DNA of 64,000 bases from Cellulosimicrobium cellulans (GCF_016907755.1 NZ_JAFBCN010000001.1:3968001-4032000), one strand, 5' to 3'. Positions 33,917 to 42,882 are shown, numbered from the stretch's first letter. Numbers and translations are program-made. Notes: generated by a model not told the origin, from the letters alone.

Positions 33917-34609
33917 GTGAGCTCGACCACCACCGCAGCGCCCGCACCGACCACGTCGTCCACCGCGACCCGACGCCTGACCGCCGCCGCGCTCGTCGCG
34001 GCCGGCACGGGCTTCGTCCTGTTCCCCGTGCTGCGACCGTGGCCGGACGAGGCGCGCCCGACGGCCGAGCTCGCGGCGGCGTTCGCGTCCGACCGCTGGG
34101 TCGTCGCGCACCTGTGCGGCATCCTCGCGATCGGCCTGCTCGCCCCGGCGCTCCTGGGCCTGCGGTCATCGCTCGCCGCCCGGGCCCCGCGGCGCACCAC
34201 CGACCTGCTCGCCTCCGCGACCGGTCTGGTCTGGTCGGGTGGATTCCTCGCCGCGCTCTTCTTCGGCGCGGAGATGTTCGGCATCCAGGCGGTCGCCCGT
34301 GCCGCGACCACCGCGAGCGACCCTGCCGCGTCCGGGTTCCTCGACGTGGTGACGGACCTGCGCGAAGGACCGCTCGCCGTCACGCTCTTCGGCGCGGGGC
34401 TGATCCTCCTGGCGACGGGCGGACTGCTGACCGCCGTCGCGCTCCGGCGCGTCGCGCGCTGGTGGTTCACCCTGCCGTTCGCCCTCGGCCTGGTCCTGCT
34501 GCTGCCGCAGTTCTGGGGCGGCCCTGGCCTGAGGGTCGCGCACGGCGTCCTGCTCGGCGCCGGCTGCGTGCTCCTCGCGGTCGTGGCCCTCCGCCGCCCA
34601 CGACCCTGA
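33917..34609 (+). CDS. Hypothetical six-helix membrane protein
   Basis: 230 residues, six predicted helices after a Thr/Ala/Pro-rich N-terminus. Notable stretches are RWVVAHLCGILAIGLLAPAL, GFLAALFFGAEMFGIQAVAR and RRVARWWFTLPFALGLVLLL. No family recognised with certainty (DUF4386-like is possible). GTG at 33917 with CGGAGG upstream, 81 nt after the TetR gene; it may be part of that regulon. A hairpin follows. Confidence 0.65.
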   Translation: MSSTTTAAPAPTTSSTATRRLTAAALVAAGTGFVLFPVLRPWPDEARPTAELAAAFASDRWVVAHLCGILAIGLLAPALLGLRSSLAARAPRRTTDLLASATGLVWSGGFLAALFFGAEMFGIQAVARAATTASDPAASGFLDVVTDLREGPLAVTLFGAGLILLATGGLLTAVALRRVARWWFTLPFALGLVLLLPQFWGGPGLRVAHGVLLGAGCVLLAVVALRRPRP

Positions 34610-34638
34610 CGGCTCCCGAGAACGACCCTGATCGCTGT

Positions 34639-34693
34639 CGAGCACGACGTCGGTGTCGTTATCCCACGGATAACGACACCGACGTCATGCTCG
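34639..34693. terminator. 24-bp hairpin between convergent genes
   Basis: AGCACGACGTCGGTGTCG... pairs with its complement across a CAC loop (34665-34667); 23 of 24 pairs match and two further pairs extend it. It ends both the membrane-protein gene (+) and cbs (-). It is as large as the others but unrelated to them in sequence. Confidence 0.75.
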
Positions 34694-34711
34694 GCGGGGT
34701 GCCGCAGAAGG

Positions 34712-36121
34712 TCAGCGGGCGGCGACGAAGCCCAGGAGGTCGTGGCGGGTGAGGACGCCGACCGGGTCGCCGTCCTCGACGACGAGCAGCGCGTCGGCGT
34801 CGTGCAGCGCTGCCCGCACCGCCTCGACGCCCTCGCCCGCGCCGATGAGCGGGAACCGGGGCTCCATGTGCTGGTCCACGCGGTCGGCGAGCGACGCGCG
34901 GCCGGAGAACACGGCGTCGAGCAGCTCGCGCTCGCTCACCGACCCCGCGACCTCGCCGCTCTTGACCGGCGGCTCGGCGCCCACGACGGGCATCTGGGAG
35001 ACGCCGTACTCGCGCAGGATCTCGATCGCGTCGCGCACGGTCTCGCTCGGGTGCGTGTGCACGAGGTCGGGCAGGCGCCCGTCCTTGGCGCGCAGCACGT
35101 CGCCCGCGGTCACGCCCTCCTCGTCGGGCAGGAACCCGTACGACCGCATCCAGGCGTCGTTGAAGATCTTCGACAGGTAGCCGCGTCCGCTGTCGGGCAG
35201 GAGGACCACGATCACGGCGCGCGCCGCAGCCTCGGGGTCCTCTTCCTCCAGCCGGCGCGCGAGCCGCAGCGTCGCCTCGACCGCCATGCCGCACGACCCG
35301 CCGACGAGCAGCCCCTCCTCGCGCGCGAGGCGCCGCGTCATCGCGAACGAGTCGGCGTCGCTGACGGGGATGACCTCGTCGGGGACCGACGGGTCGTACG
35401 CGGCCGGCCAGAAGTCCTCGCCCACGCCCTCGACGAGGTACGGCCGACCGTCGCCGCCCGAGTACACCGAGCCCGCCGGGTCGGCGCCCACGACGCGCAC
35501 GCGGCCGCCGTCGGCCTCCGCGCGGTCGGCGGAGACGTCCTTGAGGTAGCGACCGGTGCCCGTGATGGTTCCGCCCGTGCCGACGCCCGCGACGAAGTGG
35601 GTCACCCGGCCGTCGGTGTCCGCCCAGACCTCCGGGCCGGTGGACTCGTAGTGCGACGCCGGGCCGTTCGGGTTCGCGTACTGGTTCGGCTTCCACGCCC
35701 CCGGGATCTCGCGGACCAGGCGGTCCGAGACGGAGTAGTAGGAGTCCGGGTGGTCCGGCGCGACGGCGGTCGGCGTCACGACGACGCGCGCGCCGTACGC
35801 GCGCAGCACGTCCCGCTTGTCCTGGCTCACCTTGTCCGGGCAGACGAACACGCAGTCGTACCCCTTGCGCTGCGCGACGAGCGCGAGGCCGACGCCGGTG
35901 TTGCCGGACGTGGGCTCGACGATCGTGCCGCCTGGCGCCAGCTCGCCGGACGCCTCCGCGGCCTCGACCATCTTCAGCGCGATGCGGTCCTTCACCGAGC
36001 CGCCGGGGTTCACGTACTCGACCTTGGCGAGGATCGTCGCGCTGAGGCCTTCGGTGACACGGGACAGCCGGACGAGCGGGGTACCGCCGACGAGCTCCGA
36101 CACGTGCTCTGCGTATCTCAT
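34712..36121 (-). CDS. cbs: Cystathionine beta-synthase
   Basis: 469 residues. The N-terminal PLP domain has K44 in NPGGSVKDRIAL, EPTSGNTGVGLALVA and the phosphate loop GVGTGGTITGTG. The C-terminal 130 residues form two CBS repeats (HPSETVRDAIEILREYGVSQ and AVRAALHDADALLVVEDGD). It condenses serine (or O-acetylserine) with homocysteine to cystathionine; the CBS pair suggests nucleotide or SAM control. Together with metB it completes transsulfuration. ATG at 36121; gene alone, flanked by hairpin. Confidence 0.93.
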   Translation of the reverse strand: MRYAEHVSELVGGTPLVRLSRVTEGLSATILAKVEYVNPGGSVKDRIALKMVEAAEASGELAPGGTIVEPTSGNTGVGLALVAQRKGYDCVFVCPDKVSQDKRDVLRAYGARVVVTPTAVAPDHPDSYYSVSDRLVREIPGAWKPNQYANPNGPASHYESTGPEVWADTDGRVTHFVAGVGTGGTITGTGRYLKDVSADRAEADGGRVRVVGADPAGSVYSGGDGRPYLVEGVGEDFWPAAYDPSVPDEVIPVSDADSFAMTRRLAREEGLLVGGSCGMAVEATLRLARRLEEEDPEAAARAVIVVLLPDSGRGYLSKIFNDAWMRSYGFLPDEEGVTAGDVLRAKDGRLPDLVHTHPSETVRDAIEILREYGVSQMPVVGAEPPVKSGEVAGSVSERELLDAVFSGRASLADRVDQHMEPRFPLIGAGEGVEAVRAALHDADALLVVEDGDPVGVLTRHDLLGFVAAR

Positions 36122-36247
36122 GCCCCGATCATCCCCGATCCACGCGGCGCGCGTGCGCCGTGGGACCCGTCGGCAGCACGACGGCGGGAATTTCCGTACG
36201 GTGTACTACGTTGAGTCCTCCGACTGCCCCCGACCGAGAGGTGACCT

Positions 36248-36949
36248 GTGCCCGAGACGACCGCCGCCGCCCCGCACCCGACCGCCCCCGGGACGACGCT
36301 CCCCGACCTGCCCGACGTCGTCGCCCAGGCCGAGCGCCTCGTCGCGCTCGGCGTCCACGAGATCGCCGGCCTGACGCCCGGCGCGCTCCGCGACGCCGCG
36401 GCCGACCTCGCCGCCACCGCACCCGCCGGTGCTCTGCTCGTCGTCGACCCCCGGCTCGCGCCGCCCTCTGCCCTGGCGTCCCTGCTGCGGCTCCCGGCAC
36501 GCGACGGCGAGAAGGAGGGCTTCGTCGTCGTCGACATGACGGACGTCGACCGGTTCGCGCCGATCGAGGGCGTCGAGGTCCCCGACGGCCCGCTCTACGT
36601 CGTCGCGGGTCCGGACCGCGGCGACGACCTGGCGAACTGGTCGCCGGACGAGGCGCTGCCCGAGCTCACGGCCCGCGGCCGCACGCCGATGCTGCTGCAC
36701 GAGGGCATCCACTGGGCGCTCCAGGCCCCGAGCGTGCTCACGCGCAACCACTGCTACATGACGATCGGCTCGCGCCTGCGCAAGCCCGACGGCCGCCTCG
36801 ACGCCCGCACCCCGGCGCTGTGGGTCTCGAACGGCACGGGCCGCGACGGGCGCGAGCGCCGCGGCGCCCCGAAGGTCGGCTGGTGCTGGGCCGGCAACCG
36901 CCACACGTGGCTCGGCTTCGCCTCGACGACGACCCGCCTCCCCGCCTGA
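36248..36949 (+). CDS. DUF5701 family protein
   Basis: 233 residues, soluble. Recognisable pieces are LVALGVHEIAGLTPGALRDA, RTPMLLHEGIHWALQAPSVL and APKVGWCWAGNRHTWLGFAS. The HEGIHWAL stretch has an HExxH-like spacing only superficially (HEGIH fits HExxH exactly), so a metal site is conceivable; a third ligand is not obvious. The DUF name is from memory. GTG at 36248, no known function. A strong hairpin follows. Confidence 0.65.
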   Translation: MPETTAAAPHPTAPGTTLPDLPDVVAQAERLVALGVHEIAGLTPGALRDAAADLAATAPAGALLVVDPRLAPPSALASLLRLPARDGEKEGFVVVDMTDVDRFAPIEGVEVPDGPLYVVAGPDRGDDLANWSPDEALPELTARGRTPMLLHEGIHWALQAPSVLTRNHCYMTIGSRLRKPDGRLDARTPALWVSNGTGRDGRERRGAPKVGWCWAGNRHTWLGFASTTTRLPA

Positions 36950-36963
36950 CGCAGCCTGCGCGA

Positions 36964-37019
36964 GTGGGCATGGAATGGGCCCGGTTCTCGACCGAGAACC
37001 GGGCCCCTTCCATGCCCAC
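36964..37019. terminator. 27-bp hairpin, same core as 5721-5782
   Basis: Arms of 27 nt pair with one mismatch around AC. The core GGGCCCGGTTCTCG / CGAGAACCGGGCCC is identical to that of the hairpin after ridA, 31 kb away. It lies between convergent genes. Confidence 0.75.
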
Positions 37020-37031
37020 AACGATCCGGGC

Positions 37032-37550
37032 TCAGCCGAAGAAGCCCAGGAGGGCGACGAGGACCACGACGACGCCGAGCACGACGACGAGGAGCGGCCG
37101 GTCGGAGGCCTCGCGCGCGGCGAGGCGACCGAGCCCGGCGCCGACCGCCGCGGTGACTCCGACGACGACGGCCGCGCCCGCGACGAGCGCGCCCCCTCCG
37201 CTCGCCCCGGCGTCGGCGAGCTGCGCCGCGAGGCCGCCGGCGAGCAGCGAACCCCACAGCGCGCCCGCGACGAGCCCGAGCGCGGCGAACACCAGCGCGG
37301 CCCGGCGCTCCGACGCGTCGCGCGTGATCCGGGTGCCCAGCCACGCCACCGCGGCGCCCGCCGTCGGCACGCTGAGGAGGATGAGGAGGGCCGCGAAGGC
37401 GAGCCACGCGGGCGGCGACCCCGAGACGACCATGTAGAGGACCTGGACGCCGAGCATCGCCGCCGCGGCGACGACCAGACCGGCGAGAAAGACCGGCACC
37501 CGCGGCGGGAGGTCCGCCGCGGGTGCCGGTTCACGGGTGCTGCGCGCCAC
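37032..37550 (-). CDS. Hypothetical membrane protein
   Basis: 172 residues, about five helices (VFLAGLVVAAAAMLGVQVLY, LAFAALLILLSVPTAGAAVAWL, AALVFAALGLVAGALWGSLL, ALVAGAAVVVGVTAAVGAGL, LLVVVLGVVVVLVALLGFFG). Rich in Ala, Gly and Val, no motif. The GTG at 37550 is 2 nt after the stop of the Bax-inhibitor-like gene, so they form an operon. Role unknown, perhaps linked to the partner. Confidence 0.65.
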   Translation of the reverse strand: MARSTREPAPAADLPPRVPVFLAGLVVAAAAMLGVQVLYMVVSGSPPAWLAFAALLILLSVPTAGAAVAWLGTRITRDASERRAALVFAALGLVAGALWGSLLAGGLAAQLADAGASGGGALVAGAAVVVGVTAAVGAGLGRLAAREASDRPLLVVVLGVVVVLVALLGFFG

Positions 37551-37552
37551 CG

Positions 37553-38446
37553 TCAGTCGCTGCTCTGCAGGATCGCGAAGAGGCGCAGGAACTCGAGGTA
37601 GAGCCAGATCAGCGTGACGAGCAGGCCGAACGCCGCCGACCACGCGAACTTGGCGGGGACGCCGCCCTCGACACCGCGCTTGATCGAGTCGAAGTCGACG
37701 ATGAGCGACGCGGCGGCCAGGCCGACCCCGAGGAGGCTGGCGATGATGCCCCAGCCGCTGTACAGGCCCCAGCCGCCCAGGACGCCCGTCATGATGAGGA
37801 CGACGTTCACCAGCGAGAAGACCAGGTAGCCGACCATCGCGATGAGCAGCCAGCGCATGAACTTCGGCGTGACGCGCACGCGGCCGGACTTGAACAGGAA
37901 CAGCGCGGCGGCGAACGTCGCGACCGTGGCCACGACGGCCGACGGCACGACGCCGTTCCACGCCGTCTCGTAGAAGCGGCTGATGCCGCCGAGGAACAGG
38001 CCCTGCGCGAGCGTGTACAGCACGATGAGCGCGGGGCTCGGGTTGCGCTTGAACGAGTTCACCAGGCCGAGCACGAGACCGACGACGGCGCCGACGATCC
38101 ACAGCGCCGGCATCTGCGGCGTGACCATCCACGAGCCCGCGCCGACGACCACGAGGAGGGCGAGCAGGCCGCCCGTCTTCATGATGACGTCGTCGTAGGT
38201 CAGTCGCTTCGTGTCGGCGGTCGTCGCCGACGGCGCGTTGTACATCGCGTCGAGCGACGCGGCGTCGGCGGTCTGGGCGCCGTACGCGCCCCACTGCGCC
38301 CCCTGCTGGGGCGGCGTACCGTACGCGGGGCCCTGCCCCTGCGGCGGCGGGCTCCCGTAGGCGGGCCCGGCCTGCGTGGCCGCCCCACCGCGCTGGTTCT
38401 TCGGCTCGCCGAAGACCGCGCTGTTGTTGAAGACGGGGTTGCTCAT
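37553..38446 (-). CDS. Bax inhibitor-1/YccA family membrane protein
   Basis: 297 residues. A 75-residue N-terminus rich in Gly, Pro, Gln and Tyr (PAYGSPPPQGQGPAYGTPP) precedes seven predicted helices. The family pattern includes RNPSPALIVLYTLAQGLFLGG and the last conserved Asp pair region VDFDSIKRGVEGG. Actinobacterial members are the YccA/BI-1 type with this low-complexity head. The function in bacteria is unsettled: calcium leak channel or protease control. TAGGAT near 38540 on the minus strand may be its -10 box. Confidence 0.88.
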   Translation of the reverse strand: MSNPVFNNSAVFGEPKNQRGGAATQAGPAYGSPPPQGQGPAYGTPPQQGAQWGAYGAQTADAASLDAMYNAPSATTADTKRLTYDDVIMKTGGLLALLVVVGAGSWMVTPQMPALWIVGAVVGLVLGLVNSFKRNPSPALIVLYTLAQGLFLGGISRFYETAWNGVVPSAVVATVATFAAALFLFKSGRVRVTPKFMRWLLIAMVGYLVFSLVNVVLIMTGVLGGWGLYSGWGIIASLLGVGLAAASLIVDFDSIKRGVEGGVPAKFAWSAAFGLLVTLIWLYLEFLRLFAILQSSD

Positions 38447-38822
38447 GAGCTCCTCCTGGTCGCGGCGTCCACTACCTCTCAGCGGGCCTCGTCATCGGCG
38501 TCTCGCCTCGAGTCGGGTGTCGCTGGCCTGTGTTCATCCTAGGGAACGTGCGAGCCGTGGCCACTGTTCCCACCGGTTTTTCGCCCCACGGGGGCAAAGT
38601 GCCGACCAGCGGACCATCCCACGCCGTGCCGTGTACGCCGCGCGGTGTACACCGCCCGGCCCGCACGCCGGGCAAGATACGTCGCACGGGGGCTGTCCGA
38701 CGTCGTGCACGTCCCTAGGCTCGTGACGTACCTCGCGGAGAGGACCCCGGTCCGACCGGTGCGACCCCCGCCCGCGAGCACCAGAACCATCCCGGACGAA
38801 CGACCCTCGGAGGGGCGAAGTC
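38447..38822. other. 376-bp divergent intergenic region
   Basis: It separates the Bax-inhibitor-like gene (-) from the ABC operon (+). Visible elements: TAGGAT (minus strand, about 38537-38542) as a possible -10 for the left gene; TAGGCT at 38715-38720 as a possible -10 for the right operon; two GTGTAC copies at about 38631 and 38645 inside CGTGTAC-gccgcgcg-GTGTACA, a candidate operator; and the short stem GCCGGGC/GCCCGGC near 38656-38672. I see no gene. Confidence 0.4.
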
Positions 38823-39812
38823 ATGATCGAAGCACGCGGCCTGACCAAGCGGTACGGGCCCAAGACCGCGGTGGACGGCATCTCGTTCACCGTGCGTCCC
38901 GGGACCGTCACCGGCTTCCTCGGCCCCAACGGCGCCGGCAAGTCCACGACCATGCGCATGATCATGGGTCTGGACCGCCCGACCGCGGGGACCGTCACCG
39001 TCAACGGGCGCCCGTACGCGCAGCACCGCTCCCCCCTCACCGAGGTGGGCGCGCTGCTCGACGCGAAGGCCGTCCACACCGGGCGCACCGCCTACAACCA
39101 CCTCCTCGCGATGGCCGCGACGCACGGCATCCCGACCAAGCGCGTCGACGAGGTCATCGACATGACCGGCCTGCAGTCGGTCGCGAAGAAGCGCGTCGGC
39201 GGCTTCTCGCTCGGCATGGGCCAGCGCCTGGGCATCGCGTCCGCGCTGCTCGGCGACCCCAAGACGCTCATCCTCGACGAGCCCGTCAACGGCCTCGACC
39301 CCGAGGGCGTCCTGTGGGTGCGCAACCTCGCCAAGTACCTCGCGTCCGAGGGCCGCACGGTCTTCCTGTCGAGCCACCTCATGAGCGAGGTCGCGCTCAC
39401 GGCCGACCACATCATCGTCATCGGCAAGGGCCGCATCATTGCGGACGCCCCGGTGAGCGACATCGTCAACGGCGCCCAGCAGCGCACGGTCCGCGTCCGC
39501 ACCCCGCACGCGACGCAGCTCGCCGAGATCCTCACGAGCGACGGCGCGACCGTCACGAGCGACGAGCCGAGCCTGCTGGTCGTCACCGGCGCGGACGCGC
39601 CCGGGATCGGCGAGCTCGCCGCCGCGAAGGGCTTCGTCCTGCACGAGCTCACGCCCGTCACGTCGACGCTCGAGGACGCCTACATGGCCCTCACGGCCGA
39701 CTCGGTCGAGTACCAGACCGAGTCCGCGCAGATCCACATCGGCCACGGCGCGGCGGGAGCGCCCGCGGACGCGCCGGTCCCCACCGACTCCCTCGAAGGA
39801 GCGCAGCGATGA
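38823..39812 (+). CDS. ABC transporter ATP-binding protein
   Basis: 329 residues. Nucleotide-binding domain with Walker A GPNGAGKSTTMRM, signature FSLGMGQRLGIASALLG (LGMGQ instead of LSGGQ, as usual in DrrA/BcrA-type exporters), Walker B LILDEPVNGLDPEG and the switch His in FLSSHLMSEV. The last 110 residues form the accessory domain of this group. It powers the next gene's permease, likely export of a drug, lantibiotic or lipid. ATG at 38823 with GGAGGGG upstream; overlaps the permease gene by ATGA. Confidence 0.9.
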   Translation: MIEARGLTKRYGPKTAVDGISFTVRPGTVTGFLGPNGAGKSTTMRMIMGLDRPTAGTVTVNGRPYAQHRSPLTEVGALLDAKAVHTGRTAYNHLLAMAATHGIPTKRVDEVIDMTGLQSVAKKRVGGFSLGMGQRLGIASALLGDPKTLILDEPVNGLDPEGVLWVRNLAKYLASEGRTVFLSSHLMSEVALTADHIIVIGKGRIIADAPVSDIVNGAQQRTVRVRTPHATQLAEILTSDGATVTSDEPSLLVVTGADAPGIGELAAAKGFVLHELTPVTSTLEDAYMALTADSVEYQTESAQIHIGHGAAGAPADAPVPTDSLEGAQR

Positions 39813-40681
39813 GCGCCACCACCCTCGCCCCCGGCGCCACCAGCCCGACGGCGTCCCGCACGACCCCCTACCGCCTCACGTTCGGCCACGTGCTGCGCTC
39901 GGAGTGGATCAAGTTCCGCTCGCTGCGCTCCACGTGGTGGACGCTCGGCATCACCATCGCGGTCATGGTGGGCTTCTCGCTCATGTTCGCCGCCGTCGTG
40001 TCGTCGATGGACTCGGCGGGCGTCTCGGCCGAGGAGGCCGGGATGGGGGCTTCCGACGGCGTCGGCGTCATGGTCATCACGGTCGGCTACTCGTTCGCCC
40101 AGCTCGCCGTCGCGGTGCTCGGCGCGCTCACCGTCACGGGCGAGTACTCCACCGGCATGATCCGCTCCACGCTCTCCGCCGTCCCGCGCCGCACGCCCGC
40201 GCTCGCCGCGAAGATGATCGTCGTCGGCGTCGTGACGGCCGTCTCGACCGTCGTCGCCGTCGGGCTGTCCTACCTCGTGACCTACCCGATCCTGTCGGGC
40301 AAGGACATGACGGTCGACTTCTCGTCCGCGGACGACCAGCGCGCCCTGATCGGCGTCGTGCTGTACCTCACGGCGGTCGCGCTGTTCTCCGTCGCGATCG
40401 GCGTCCTGCTCCGCAGCTCCGCGGGCGCGATCTTCACGCTCGTCGCCGTGTTCTTCGTCCTGTCGATGGTCCTCAACATCGTCATGGGCGTCACGGGGGC
40501 GGACTGGGTCCAGACGCTCATGAACTCGCTGCCCGCGTCCGCGGGCGAGCAGGTCGTGCTCGGTGGCGGGATGTCGTCCCCCGACGCCATCGGCCCGTGG
40601 CCCGGCTTCGCGGTGCTCGCCGGCTGGACCGCGGCACTCACCGCCGCCGCGGCGGTCGTGCTCAAGCGCCGGGACGCGTGA
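39809..40681 (+). CDS. ABC-2 type permease
   Basis: 290 residues, six helices. LRSEWIKFRSLRSTWWTLGI at the N-terminus is the typical elbow helix; GALTVTGEYSTGMIRSTLSAVPRR is the conserved ABC-2 motif that contacts the ATPase, and the last helix ends with KRRDA. Translated together with the ATPase (ATGA overlap) and with the histidine kinase (GTGA overlap at 40678-40681). Substrate unknown; the attached two-component system suggests that it senses or is induced by the exported compound. Confidence 0.88.
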   Translation: MSATTLAPGATSPTASRTTPYRLTFGHVLRSEWIKFRSLRSTWWTLGITIAVMVGFSLMFAAVVSSMDSAGVSAEEAGMGASDGVGVMVITVGYSFAQLAVAVLGALTVTGEYSTGMIRSTLSAVPRRTPALAAKMIVVGVVTAVSTVVAVGLSYLVTYPILSGKDMTVDFSSADDQRALIGVVLYLTAVALFSVAIGVLLRSSAGAIFTLVAVFFVLSMVLNIVMGVTGADWVQTLMNSLPASAGEQVVLGGGMSSPDAIGPWPGFAVLAGWTAALTAAAAVVLKRRDA

Positions 40682-42171
40682 CCACCCGGCCCACCACCCC
40701 GCCGACGCCGGACGAGCAGCCCGCTCGTCCGGCGTCGGCCGTGGCGCGCCCGGACGCCGCCGCTCCGAGCGCACCCGCGCCCCTGCCGATGCGGGCCGCG
40801 CCCGAGCCGTTCACCGAGCTCGACGCCCGGCGCCTCGGCCCGGTGCGCCGGTACTTCGCCCGGCACCCCGTCGTCATGGACTGGGTCGTCGTCGCGATCT
40901 TCGTCGTGCCGGGCGTCCTCTACTCGCTCTTCGCGGAGCAGCCCCACGGCTCCTCGCCGCTGTCGCTCGTGTTCTTCGTCCTCGGCGGGGCTCTCCTGTA
41001 CTGGCGCCGGCGGCGACCCGTCGCGGTCGCGCTCGGGCTCACCGCCCTCGGCGTCCTCGCGATCGCGGTCACCGGCGACACCGCCGGGTTCGAGGTCGCG
41101 GCCATGTTCGCGGTGTACGCCGTCGCGGCCTCGCGGCCGTCGCGCATCGCGTGGCCGGTCCTCGCCATCGTCGTCCTGGCCCTGTCCGCCGCGACGCTCC
41201 TCTGGTACGACGTCATCACCACCGCCGACGGCGAGGTCCTGCGCCAGAGCGTCGAGCCCGGTCGCGCGACCGTCGACCGCATCGTCGGCATCCTCGTCAC
41301 GACCGTCCTGTGCCTGATCGCCCTCGCGATCGGCACCAACGTGCGCGCCCGCCGTCAGCACGTCTCCGACCTCGTCGAGCGGGCCAACTCCATCGCGCGC
41401 GACCGCGACCAGCAGGCACAGCTCGCCGCCGCCGCCGAGCGCACGCGCATCGCCCGCGAGATGCACGACGTCGTCGCGCACTCCCTGACCGTCATGGTCG
41501 CCCTCGCGGACGGTGCCAAGGCCTCGGGCGCGAAGAACCCCGAGCTCGCGGGTCACGCCCTCGACGAGCTCACGGCGACCGGGAGGGCCGCGCTCGCCGA
41601 CATGCGCCGCGTGCTCGGCGTCCTCCGCGAGCCCGGCGGCGAGCAGACGGTGCCGCTCGCGCCCGCGCACGAGACGCCCGAGCTCGAGGAGATCGTCGAG
41701 CGCTTCCGCACCGCGGGCCTGCCCGTGCGCCTCGTCCGCTCCGGCCCCCAGCCGACGCCCGGGCCCGCGCTGCGCCAGACCGCGCACCGGATCGTCCAGG
41801 AGTCCCTGACGAACGTGCTGCGGTACGCCCCCCTGTCCCCCCTCGTGCTCGTCGAGGTCTCCCGCCGCGCCGAGCCCGGAGCGGACTGGCTCGAGCTGCG
41901 GGTCGTCAACCAGGCCGGCCGCCGTCCCGGCGAGGGCGCGAGCGCCGACGAGCGCGGGCTCCCGCCGTCCGTCGCGGAGCAGCACCCGCCCGGCGTCCCG
42001 ATCGGGACCGGCCGCGGGATCATCGGGATGCGCGAGAGGGCGGCCGTGTACGGCGGTACGGTGTCGGCGGGGCCGAGCGGCACCGGCTGGGAGGTGCGGG
42101 CGAGCCTGCGCCTCGACCTCGACCCCGGCCGGGAGACCGGCGGACGCGACGACGGACGGGAACACCCATGA
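40678..42171 (+). CDS. Sensor histidine kinase, NarL/DesK type
   Basis: 497 residues. A proline/alanine-rich head of 60 residues precedes four or five short-loop helices (about 65-215), so sensing is likely within the membrane. The HisKA_3 helix carries H263 in RTRIAREMHDVVAHSLTVMV; the ATPase has HRIVQESLTNVLRYAP (N box) and GTGRGIIGMRERAAVYGGTV (G boxes). No large outside sensor domain. GTG at 40678 overlaps the permease stop; it partners with the response regulator that follows (ATGA overlap). Confidence 0.9.
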   Translation: MTTRPTTPPTPDEQPARPASAVARPDAAAPSAPAPLPMRAAPEPFTELDARRLGPVRRYFARHPVVMDWVVVAIFVVPGVLYSLFAEQPHGSSPLSLVFFVLGGALLYWRRRRPVAVALGLTALGVLAIAVTGDTAGFEVAAMFAVYAVAASRPSRIAWPVLAIVVLALSAATLLWYDVITTADGEVLRQSVEPGRATVDRIVGILVTTVLCLIALAIGTNVRARRQHVSDLVERANSIARDRDQQAQLAAAAERTRIAREMHDVVAHSLTVMVALADGAKASGAKNPELAGHALDELTATGRAALADMRRVLGVLREPGGEQTVPLAPAHETPELEEIVERFRTAGLPVRLVRSGPQPTPGPALRQTAHRIVQESLTNVLRYAPLSPLVLVEVSRRAEPGADWLELRVVNQAGRRPGEGASADERGLPPSVAEQHPPGVPIGTGRGIIGMRERAAVYGGTVSAGPSGTGWEVRASLRLDLDPGRETGGRDDGREHP

Positions 42172-42869
42172 CGGACAGCGCGGCACCGACCCGGGTGCTG
42201 CTCGTCGACGACCAGGCCCTGCTGCGCATGGGCTTCCGCATGATCCTCGCCGCCGAGGACGACATCGAGGTCGTCGGCGAGGCCGGGGACGGCGAGACCG
42301 GGGTCGCGCAGGCCGCCGCGCTGCGGCCCGACGTCGTGCTCATGGACGTCCGCATGCCCGGCACCAACGGCATCGAGGCGACCGAGCGCATCGTCGCCGC
42401 CCAGCCCGAGTCGCGGGTGATCATCCTCACCACGTTCGACCTCGACGAGTACGCGTTCGCCGCGCTGCGCGCCGGCGCGAGCGGGTTCCTGCTCAAGGAC
42501 GCCAAGCCGGGCGAGCTCGTCGGGGCGATCCGCGCCGTCGCGAGCGGAGATGCCGCGGTGTCGCCACGCATCACACGCCGCATGCTCGAGATGTTCTCCG
42601 GACAGCTCCCCCAGGACGGCACCGTCGCCCCCGCCCCGAGCCAGACCGGCCTGCACGACCCCCGTCTCGCCGAGCTCACGGCGCGCGAGCTCGAGGTGTT
42701 CGAGGCACTCGGCGAGGGGCTGACGAACGCCGAGATCGCCGAGCGCTTCGTCCTGTCCGAGGCGACCGTCAAGACCCACGTCGGCCGCGTCCTCGGCAAG
42801 CTCGGCCTCCGCGACCGCGTCCAGGCCGTCGTCCTGGCCTACGAGACGGGCGTCGCCCGCCCCTCCTGA
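42168..42869 (+). CDS. Response regulator, NarL/LuxR type
   Basis: 233 residues. Receiver domain with D60 in VVLMDVRMPGTNGIEA, the acidic DD at VLLVDDQALLRMG and Lys in GFLLKDAKPGELV; then a linker and a LuxR HTH (LTARELEVFEALGEGLTNAE, followed by ATVKTHVGRVLGKL). It should bind DNA upstream of the ABC operon after phosphorylation. ATG at 42168; last gene of a four-gene coupled operon. The repeat block begins 14 bp after the stop. Confidence 0.92.
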   Translation: MTDSAAPTRVLLVDDQALLRMGFRMILAAEDDIEVVGEAGDGETGVAQAAALRPDVVLMDVRMPGTNGIEATERIVAAQPESRVIILTTFDLDEYAFAALRAGASGFLLKDAKPGELVGAIRAVASGDAAVSPRITRRMLEMFSGQLPQDGTVAPAPSQTGLHDPRLAELTARELEVFEALGEGLTNAEIAERFVLSEATVKTHVGRVLGKLGLRDRVQAVVLAYETGVARPS

Positions 42870-42882
42870 GCTCGTCCGCCCA

